Shown: one piece after another, positions 56,889 to 64,000 of the stretch | Position numbering within the stretch: position 1 is the stretch's first letter | Layout: every line of letters starts with the position of its first letter | Source of the DNA: Archivesica marissinica | Lineage: Eukaryota; Mollusca; Bivalvia; Venerida; Vesicomyidae | NCBI GenBank assembly: GCA_014843695.1 | Contig: CM026391.1 | Span: 38,377,515-38,441,514, forward strand | DNA: 64,000 nt | Direction: 5' to 3' | The notes under the pieces: generated by a model | The model's input: the letters and a program-made list of their open reading frames with translations, nothing else | What the model was told of the DNA's origin: nothing | Database searches by the model: none | Program-made: the position numbers and the translations under genes

Positions 56889-57417
56889 GTGCTCTCTGTC
56901 CATGCATGTTATTGGTTGGATGATACCTGTCCTTGTATGATTGGGTGCTCTCTGTCCATGCATGTTATTGGTTGGATGATGCCTGTCCTTGTATGAGTGG
57001 GTACTCTCTGTCCATGCATGTTATTGGTTGGATGATACCTGTCCTTGTATGAGTGGGTGCTCTCTGTCCATGCATGTTATTGGTTGGATGATACATGTCC
57101 GTGTATGATTGGGTACTCTCTGTCCATGCATGTTATTGGTTGGATGATACCTGTCCTTGTATGAGTGGGTGCTCTCTGTCCATGCATGTTATTGGTTGGA
57201 TGATACCTGTCCGTGTATGATTGGGTACTCTCTGTCCATTCATGTTATTGGTTGGATGATACCTGTCCATATTTGATTGGGTGCTCTATGTCCATGCATG
57301 TTATTGGTTGGATGATACCTGTCCATGTTTGATTGGGTGATCTCTGTCCATGCATGTTATTGGTTGGATGATACATGTCGGTGTATGAGTGGGTGCTCTC
57401 TGCCCATGCATGTTATT

Positions 57418-57867
57418 GTTATTGAGTGTGTGTTGACTGTCATTTCATGGATGCTAACTGTATGTTATTCATTGGGTGTTATCTGGACATATATGTTATT
57501 GAGTGGGTGCTAAATGTACAAGTTTGTTATTGAGTGGGTGCTAAATGTACATGTATGTTATTGATTGAGTGATAAATGTACATGTTTGTTATTGAGTGGG
57601 TGTTAAATGTACATATGTGTTATTGAGTGGGTGATAAATGTACATGTATGTTATTGAGTGGGTGCTAAATGTACATGTATGTTATAGAGTGGGTGCTAAA
57701 TATGCATGTATGTGATTGAGTGGATGTTAAATGTACATGTATGTTATTGAGTGGGTGCTAAATGTACATATCTGTTATTGAGTGAGTGCTAAATGTACAT
57801 GTATGTTATTGATTGAGTTCTACATGTACATGTATGTTATTGAGTGGGTGCTAAATGTGCATATATG
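57418..57867 (+). repeat. 31-bp monomeric repeats at the array edge
   Basis: After 57,417 the 56-bp dimer stops and the period becomes 31 bp. Twelve consecutive units from 57496 to 57867 keep exactly this length. The consensus words are TTATTGAGTGGGTGCT and AAATGTACATGTATG. Compared with the dimer, the monomer agrees at about 23 of 31 positions with half A and, aligned to half B plus its leader, at about 24 of 31. It is best read as the ancestral or sister monomer family. The first 80 bases (57418-57495) are less regular copies. Confidence 0.92.
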
Positions 57868-58130
57868 TTATTGATTGCCAATGTATGTTATTGGTTGTAT
57901 AATACCTGTCAATTTATGTTATTTACTAGATGCTAACTATTCAATCGTGTATTAATTGGGTTATGTAAATGTATCTTATTAATTGGATGCAAACTTTATG
58001 TCATTGACTGGGTGCTAACTGATCATGCATGTTATTGATTGGGAGCTAACTTTCCATCGTTGTTACTGATTCAATGCTAACTGTATTTATTTACTCGTTG
58101 CGAATGCAAGTTATTGATTGTGTGGTCATG
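57868..58130 (+). repeat. Degenerate edge monomers, including one A-type 31-bp unit
   Basis: Decayed copies of the same monomer continue here with words such as TTATTGATTGGGAGCTAAC and GACTGGGTGCTAACTG before fading. One unit at 57888-57918 is clearly of half-A type: it has TTATTGGTTG followed by ATACCTGTC and agrees with half A at about 26 of 31 positions, as a full 31-bp monomer. By about 58,130 the similarity is lost. Confidence 0.75.
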
Positions 58131-58504
58131 TCAAGTATATTTTATTATCTCATTTCATGGCATACATGAATAAGTTAGGCATTACAATCAATACAATACA
58201 TGAGGCTCATAATATTACTAACATTAGTATACATATATAAGAATGACCAACCTTTGCATTACTATGGTTCAGTGTAAGCTGGTATATCTGCACTGCAAAT
58301 GTATAAATTAGCTAACCGTACCGGAGAGTCAACATTTTACGCTACACTATAATGTGTGTACCATTTTTTCATACAATATAACTATTCTATGTCTAAACAA
58401 ACGAATTACAAGTTAAATTTACATTATACATTATGTGTATTATCTGAGAAAAAATGAAAGTGTGCTTGCTTTGTCTTTATACACACTTAATATATTATAG
58501 ACAT
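58131..58504. other. A+T-rich unique spacer
   Basis: This stretch shows no tandem repeat and no open frame of note. It separates the satellite edge from the first retrotransposon remnant. Part of it could be the eroded 3' untranslated region of that element, which is transcribed towards the satellite, but I cannot show this. Confidence 0.6.
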
Positions 58505-59620
58505 GCTGTATTTATCGTCTAAGTATGCATTTAATGAATTTACACGTGGTTTTATCAATTCAACCTTATTATTCGTATTCATTGGCTGCTCAAATTAATA
58601 AATATTTGGTGTTCTGTAAAAGTAAGATTTGATAAATGTTTTTCTTTCGTTTTCAAAATGACCACATTCCAATAAATAGTGGAATTCGTCATCTATTTCA
58701 TTTACACAATGGTTACAAGATATAAGGCTAAATGGTACTCTGTTCCTGTTTTAATTGGGAGTCTATGGTTTCTAGTTCTAAACTTAATGTTAAAAGAGAA
58801 GAAGGTGTTGATTTCAAATACTTTTCAAAACCAAACGATTTTTTAAATAGTCTGTATCATGTATTGGCATTGTCTGTAAGGGAGTACCATTCAGTTAAAA
58901 ATAAATCTTAGATAAAGTGTCTGCCTAACAGAGTGTTTCGACCACTTTGTATTCATTTAATAGTATATTGATTTTCCCAGGTTAATATGTCCACAATTTA
59001 TTAGTACGGACAGGTTATTGTAAAGCCATTAATTCATTAATGTTACACTATTAGCATGAGTGAACATGTTGTTAATACTTCGGTAAATAACATTAGATAG
59101 ATTTTCAGTCATTTCATTTTCAAATTTATGATGCAATCGCGCACAATAAAAGAAATCGTTTGCTCCTGTATATTCACTGATAATGGCATGACTCCACTTT
59201 CTCCATATACCATATCATTTGGAGTTGAACATTTCATTTTCATTAGGTAATTTCAAAAAGTTCAACAACAATATTGCCAACTCCCCATATGTCGGCTCCA
59301 TACAACATAGTCTGTTTGATTTTTTTACTAAAAAGGTCAATGTGGATGTCAATGACATCTGTTGAGTGTCTAAGTAAACTATACATGGTTCGTGTAGCTT
59401 GTGATGCTATATGTGTGTTTTCCTTCTTAAACCTTCCATATATGCTAAGGTATATACCGAGATATTTGTATTCATTGACTTTTTCAAGTGTTAATTTATT
59501 AAACGTAACATTATAAGCACGTTGGTTTCCAGTTATCACAATACTGTTCGTAATCATTAAGTCCATTATGTAAATCGGTTTCAGTTTCTGACGGTATCAT
59601 CTGCATACATATGAAAGTAA
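58505..59620 (-). pseudogene. Non-LTR retrotransposon remnant (reverse transcriptase C-terminal half)
   Basis: Reading the minus strand from 59,620 downwards gives pieces of a LINE-type polymerase in changing frames. The catalytic motif YADD is encoded at 59596-59607. A stretch containing SETETDLHNGLNDYEQY and CDNWK follows in another frame at about 59,526-59,591. The longest open piece, 59243-59566, contains VNEYKYLGI and a later LYGADIWG, typical of the segment just after the RT palm. TPNDMVYGE, then FYCARLHHKFENE, follow near 59,215 and 59,140 after frame changes. FRTRNHRLPI lies at 58753-58782. A Cys/His motif, C-x2-C-x8-H-x4-C, ends in NEIDDEFHYLLEC at 58664-58702. The order of motifs is that of invertebrate LINE ORF2 C-termini; the clade is not assigned. 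The N-terminal endonuclease and most of the RT are absent, and several frameshifts and stops make it inactive. Confidence 0.88.
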
Positions 59621-60036
59621 TACCACAGTGTGTTACTCATATCAGCAACCCAAAATACAGGCTCACAACTGATTAAGCGTCAGTGTTGCGGCATTTCTCC
59701 AAGCGTCATAGTTGTACAAATTGGTACAGATTACATTCTACGCGTTGTTTAAACACCTGGGTTATTACAATTGGATATTACTCTATATGTGGTCCACAGC
59801 AACAGCGAACAAGTTGAAGAATTGATAATGATTCAATTGCAACCAGCATTAGGACAGCCTCCAACATGTCCAATCCAAATGTGTTTAGGCCGATAGCAGT
59901 TTTAATTATGTCCCCATGTGTGTGTGTTTGCAAATGAGCACGTGGGACACGCTCTTTCCAGTCACCAGCATTTGGTTCTAGTTCTTACCTCTCTGATCAG
60001 CTTTCAGCTGGCGGAATACACTCTTATTGAGACACC
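59621..60036. other. Unique spacer between retroelement remnants
   Basis: Unremarkable sequence. Upstream of the YADD region I could not recognise the expected earlier RT motifs, so the first element appears broken off near 59,620. Nothing here resembles a tRNA, a promoter or a conserved open frame. Confidence 0.6.
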
Positions 60037-60894
<858 letters not shown>

Positions 60895-61166
60895 TCCGCT
60901 AATGTCGAACCCCTCGCGGGGACGTAGACATGTTCCGCGTCAAAAACCGCAAAAAAGTTAAAAGTATGAGTAGTTAAAAGTATAATTTAAGAAAGTAATG
61001 AAAATAAGTTTTCGTAAAAGTTTAAAAGCAGCTGCGCAGAACAACTAGGGACTGGCATGATCAATATGGCAAACTGCCGTATTGAATTGCTCTATGGTAG
61101 GGAGATGGACAATGTCAGGAGGGAGATGGTTCCAATGGTAGATTGTTCTTGGAAAATAGGAAAACT

Positions 61167-61442
61167 TTAGTAGTCTGTAGTTGTAGCTGTAATTAACCTA
61201 TAGCTTAAGGAATGGCAATGGCGAGCAAGACGGGAGAGGGGAACTAGGTAGTTTTCAATGGGAATAGCAACAAGATCATTATGAATTTTATACATAAGGG
61301 ATACCCTATTGTCAATACGCCGTTGATCTAGTCTGCGTAGATTTAGGGAATGTAGCATGTCTGTAACACTAGAGGTACGATAGAAGTCAGCCTTTATCCA
61401 ACGGGCTGCTCTTCGCTGGAAACCTTCAATTTGGTATATCAA
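61167..61442 (-). pseudogene. C-terminal region of the same element's polymerase
   Basis: A 91-codon open piece with GFQRRAARWIKADF, SVTDMLHSLNLRRLDQRR, SLMYKIHNDLVAIP and a closing SYRLITATTTDY. These are typical of the segment downstream of the RT in Jockey/CR1-type elements. A 2-bp loss after the final Tyr moves the rest into another frame (FSYFPRTIYHWN to HIDHASP, stop at 61045-61047). It is continuous with the RT core at 61586-62056 and is not a separate gene. Confidence 0.9.
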
Positions 61443-61585
61443 TGTTTGGGTATGGGCGACCAGATCTCGGAGCCATATTCAAGCTGGGGTCCCACTAGTG
61501 TCTGGTAAGCCATGGACTTAAGGGATTCAGATTTGACCTGGAGGTTTCTATGTAAAAATCCTAATGTTTGGTTTGCTTTCTTTGT

Positions 61586-62056
61586 TTACCTTTTTATGTG
61601 AGTGTCCCACGACAGGTTATTTGAGATATCCACGCCAAGGTATTTGGCTGATGTGACCGACTCAAGTAGGACTCCATGGAGTTTATATTTACTAGGAATA
61701 GGATGTTTCCTTCTGGTGACGTGGATAACTTGACATTTGAAGGGGTTAAATTCCATGTCCCATTCCAACTCCCACTCTTTTAATATCTTAAGATCGTTTT
61801 GGAGTGTGACCGATTTATTTGCAGATGTCAGTGATAGATAGACTGCAAACATCCAGACTTTGGAACTAATGTTTTGTGGGAGGTCGTTTACGTAGGCTAG
61901 GAAAAGCAGTGGTCCAAGTACGGATCCCTGTGGGACTCCAGAGGACACCGGAATGGCCTCTGAACTAATACCATTAAGGACAACTGACTGGAGTCTATTA
62001 TCTAGAAAACCCTTAATCCACCTTAATGTTTGACCTCTGACTCCATAGTCATGCAA
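61586..62056 (-). pseudogene. Reverse transcriptase core of the Jockey/CR1-type element, catalytic Asp pair missing
   Basis: This is the longest uninterrupted piece, 156 codons, ending at an in-frame stop. Residues 39-52 are SGVPQGSVLGPLLF, the RT motif that follows the first catalytic Asp block. The second block should read FADD or YADD, but residues 70-73 are F-A-V-Y with no aspartate. The break lies between 61843 and 61844 and looks like a small in-frame deletion. The motif before it (first Asp in LDISKAFD) is just upstream and intact. Without the Asp pair the enzyme cannot polymerise. The apparent initiator Met is simply an internal Met, since the frame continues upstream. Confidence 0.92.
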
Positions 62057-62210
62057 GTTTAGTAGTACTTTCTCGTGATTGACCTTATCGAAAGCCTTAC
62101 TGATGTCTAATATGATGAGATCAAGTCATTGACTAGCATTACTAGTTGGGTCACGCATGACAGTTTTTCTCTAAAACCATGCTGCAAATGGTACTGCTTC
62201 CTGGTAGGCT

Positions 62211-62445
62211 ACTTGGACGAAATCGACGTCACGTGGTTGATAGCACAGAGACGGATCGTCAGAAAAATAGCATCTTTATCAATGGCAGATTACAACATGA
62301 ATTCAGAATGAAATTTGATTGGTTACATGTCTGTCATGCATCTACTCTTAATTTACAGTGTCTGTGATTTTACGTTGTAAGACTGTTAGTTAATATAGTA
62401 TTTGTATGACATTATAATCTATGTGGAGGTACAGATTCCTGCGAT
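62211..62445. other. Unique spacer
   Basis: No repeat or conserved protein similarity is recognised. The small open frames here are not supported by anything beyond chance. The 5' breakpoint of the retroelement is somewhere near 62,210, but I could not identify a target-site duplication. Confidence 0.55.
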
Positions 62446-63324
62446 TTTATACTGGCATCAATAGTATAAGGTCTAGTTTTATTGACTCGCATCAGTAGTA
62501 TAAGATCTGGTTTTATTGACTCGCATCAGTAGTATAAGGTCTGGTTTTATAGACTCACATCAGTAGTATAAGGTCTGGTTTTATTGATTCGCATCAGTAG
62601 TATACGGTCTAGGTTTTATAGCCTCGCATCAGTAGAATAGGGTATGGTTTTATAGACTCACATCAGTAGTATAAGGTCTGGTTTTATAGCCTCGCATCAG
62701 TAGTATAAGGTATGGTTTTATTGACTCGCATCAGTAGTATAAGGTCTGGTTGTATAGACTCACATCAGTAGTATAAGGTCTGGTTTTATAGACTCGGATC
62801 AGTAGTATAAGGTCTGGGTTTTATAGACTCACATCAGTTGTATAAGTTCTGGTTTTATAGACTCGCATCAGTAGTATAATGTATGGTTTTATAGACTCGC
62901 ATCAGTAGTATAAGGTATGGTTTTATAGACTCGCATCAGTAGTATAAGGTCTGGATTTTTGACTCGCCTCAGTAGTATAAGGTCTGGTTTTTTGACTCGC
63001 CTCAGTAGTATACCTTCTGGTTTTATTGACTCGCATCGGTAGTATAAGGTCTGGTTTTATTGACTCGCATCGGTAGTATAAGGTCTGGTTTTATTGACTC
63101 GCATCGGTAGTATAAGGTCTGGTTTTATTGACTCGCATCGGTAGTATAATGTCTGGTTTTATTGACTCGCATCGGTAGTATAAGGTCTGGTTTTATTGAC
63201 TCGCATCGGCAGTATAAGGTCTGGTTTTATTGACTCGCATCGGCAGTATAAGGTCTGGTTTTATTGACTCGCATCGGCAGTATAAGGTCTGGTTTAATAG
63301 ACTCACATGTGTAGTATAAGGTTT
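62446..63324 (+). repeat. 34-bp minisatellite, about 26 copies
   Basis: Tandem units with the words GACTCGCATCAGTAG, TATAAGGTCTGG and TTTTATTG or TTTTATAG. The period is 34 bp, with occasional 33- and 35-bp units. Copies 1-17 read ATCAGTAG or a near variant, the next five read ATCGGTAG and the next three ATCGGCAG, with one decayed unit (ACATGTGTAG) at the right end. The left part is heterogeneous and the right part nearly uniform. It is unrelated in sequence to the 56-bp satellite. Confidence 0.95.
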
Positions 63325-64000
63325 GTAACATACTGGTGTTATATGTTGATTATGTTAATTAATTACCTCCATAATAATTGTATAGCATGCTACATATTCA
63401 GAAGTATCGGTCCATTTCTAATAATGCTGTATACGGTCGTTATACAAGGCAATTATATATGGAACTGTACTAACCGTTTATGTTGGTAGAGAAGCAAGTA
63501 CATTTGGCAGAGAAACAAGTATACTTGGCGTGGACATCCCTTACATGTATGCCTGATCAGAATATGTGTGCTATTACATCAGAAATGTACTCTGATGTTT
63601 TAAGTTTAAACAATACAATTTCAAAATATTAACATGTATGTTATTTTCCATACAAGCATGTGTTTGCACCAAAACAATATCTCGGAATTGATATATTGAG
63701 TGGCAGTTATACCAAACATGTTTACTGAAACATCTGTAGCTTGACATTTTATGGAATACATGACCAAGCTTGCTTCTCTATAAAAGATGGGATACATTTA
63801 GATTAGGGGGAGACGAACTGGGATTATTGAAAGCTCCATATGGTGCTTAGGTACACCATAGCAATTTATTTAATAAACACGTTTGTTATAACTTGGACTT
63901 GTTTGGAACTATACTATACGATTACGGTACAGGTTTGCTGTTTGCTTATATTGTCATGTTTCTTCTATATTGTCTTATATACAGTTTATACAAATTTATT
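63325..64000. other. A+T-rich unique sequence to the window end
   Basis: No gene, RNA or transposon motif is recognised. The only structure I see is a 21-bp tandem duplication at 63488-63529 (listed separately) and a TATAAAAG word at 63779-63786, which has no accompanying gene. Confidence 0.6.
63488..63529 (+). repeat. Two-copy 21-bp tandem repeat
   Basis: 63488-63508 and 63509-63529 are adjacent copies that differ at three positions (7, 14 and 16), all transitions. Both share AGAGAA, CAAGTA and TTGGC. It may be an early-stage minisatellite. Confidence 0.8.

Larger units (their letters stand above)
1..57417 (+). repeat. 56-bp satellite array with higher-order structure (main array)
   Basis: One continuous head-to-tail array with a basic period of 56 bp, roughly 1,000 copies, cut by the left edge of the window. 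A clean consensus unit lies at 40223-40278. Recognisable words are TTGGATGATACCTGTCC, TTGTATGATTGGGTGCTC and CCATGCATGTTATTGG. By hand count that unit has 8 A, 23 T, 15 G and 10 C, so the plus strand is strongly T-rich and the consensus contains no CpG. Units differ at a few recurring sites (TCC followed by T, G or A; GCTC followed by T, G or A) and in length (TTGGTGATA lacking bases, 31-bp short units). All units point the same way; I saw no inversion and no inserted unrelated DNA. Because 56 is not a multiple of three, reading frames rotate through the repeat, and the many short open frames inside it are by-products. Function is unknown; a heterochromatic or centromere-like satellite is an inference only. 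Confidence 0.98.
60895..62210 (-). mobile_element. Jockey/CR1-type non-LTR retrotransposon, 5'-truncated and inactive
   Basis: On the minus strand the element enters with QHGFRE (62173-62184 encodes QHGF) and SCVTQLVMLVNDL. It then changes frame, with an apparent short deletion near 62,118, to LDISKAFDKVNHEKVLL (62081-62110 covers LDISKAFDKV). The next stretch (62056-61586) has SGVPQGSVLGPLLF, YVNDLP, an altered catalytic site, and AKYLGVDISNNLSW. After an in-frame stop just past HIKR the protein continues through TKKANQTLGFLHRNL and LEYGSEIWSP. It then shifts into YQIEGFQRRAARWI and RRLDQRRIDNRVSLMYKIH, and shifts again into FSYFPRTIYHWNHLPPDIV. It ends at a TAG (minus-strand codon at 61045-61047). 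A 3' untranslated region of about 150 bp runs to 60,895, where the microsatellite begins. These motifs define an RT of the Jockey/CR1 group; the clade label is from memory of typical sequences. Loss of the 5' part is usual for LINE insertions. Confidence 0.93.

Noticed and set aside
1..57417. Dozens of open frames of 60-190 codons in the array with repeated peptides such as MHGQRAPNHTRTGIIQ and ITCMDREHPII.
   Set aside because: They are readings of the 56-bp unit. Since 56 is not divisible by three, frames rotate and a stop recurs about every three units. Longer ones arise only where a unit has lost or gained a base. No start context, codon bias or known domain supports a protein.
1..57417. 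CRISPR-like direct repeats.
   Set aside because: There are no unique spacers between repeats, the repeats are contiguous, and the surrounding sequence is eukaryotic.
1..57417. Telomeric or subtelomeric repeat.
   Set aside because: The unit contains no TTAGGG-like word and has a 56-bp period with a dimeric structure.
59274..59516. Plus-strand open frame of 80 codons.
   Set aside because: It is the antisense shadow of the retrotransposon remnant on the minus strand.
62129..62367. Two overlapping plus-strand open frames of about 60 codons.
   Set aside because: They overlap the antisense of the retroelement's RT start and unique spacer and show no recognisable motif.
63307..63489. Plus-strand open frame of 60 codons.
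   Set aside because: It begins inside the last minisatellite unit, is A+T-rich and hydrophobic by composition only, and has no recognisable domain.
63779..63786. TATAAAAG word resembling a TATA box.
   Set aside because: A single match in A+T-rich DNA with no downstream coding sequence visible within the window.

Overview
The window looks like eukaryotic, non-coding, repeat-dominated DNA, probably from an invertebrate animal. The reasons are a very long tandem array, two decayed non-LTR retrotransposon fragments, a long tetranucleotide microsatellite and a second minisatellite. I see no intact gene, no rRNA or tRNA and no prokaryotic-style operon. A marine invertebrate such as a mollusc is my guess from the style of the retroelements and repeats; the sequence does not prove it.

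Positions 1 to about 57,417 are one uninterrupted satellite array with a 56-bp basic unit, roughly a thousand copies, entering from beyond the left edge. The unit is itself a diverged dimer: a 31-bp half and a 25-bp half that are about 75 % alike. Higher-order repeats (HORs) of different lengths are layered over it, so the array falls into domains: a 1437-bp period (about 1.4-4.2 kb), 3131/3691 bp (about 4.8-14 kb), 1174/1118 bp (about 14.5-18.6 kb), about 1844 bp (about 18.5-22.7 kb), 1341 bp (about 23.5-26 kb), and a mosaic with new diagnostic variants (about 28.8-57 kb). The mosaic includes a nearly perfect 2562-bp tandem duplication next to the right edge.

From 57,418 to about 58,130 the array passes into 31-bp monomers and then into very degenerate copies. 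The ordered part is twelve units with no length change. These monomers are alignable to both halves of the 56-bp unit, so this edge probably preserves the ancestral form from which the dimer arose.

Positions 58,131-64,000 are A+T-rich flank. They hold (i) a frameshifted non-LTR retrotransposon remnant on the minus strand (about 58,505-59,620; YADD motif and a C-terminal Cys/His motif); (ii) an 858-bp ATCT/GTCT microsatellite (60,037-60,894) lying exactly at the 3' end of (iii) a second minus-strand remnant of the Jockey/CR1 type (60,895-62,210), whose catalytic Asp pair has been lost; (iv) a 34-bp minisatellite (about 62,446-63,324) with a graded series of unit variants; and (v) plain unique sequence to the end. 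Nothing here acts as a set of cooperating genes. The interest lies in the architecture and evolution of the satellite and in how the retroelement tail seeded the microsatellite. All HOR coordinates come from eye alignment of diagnostic variants, so their borders are good to about one repeat unit.
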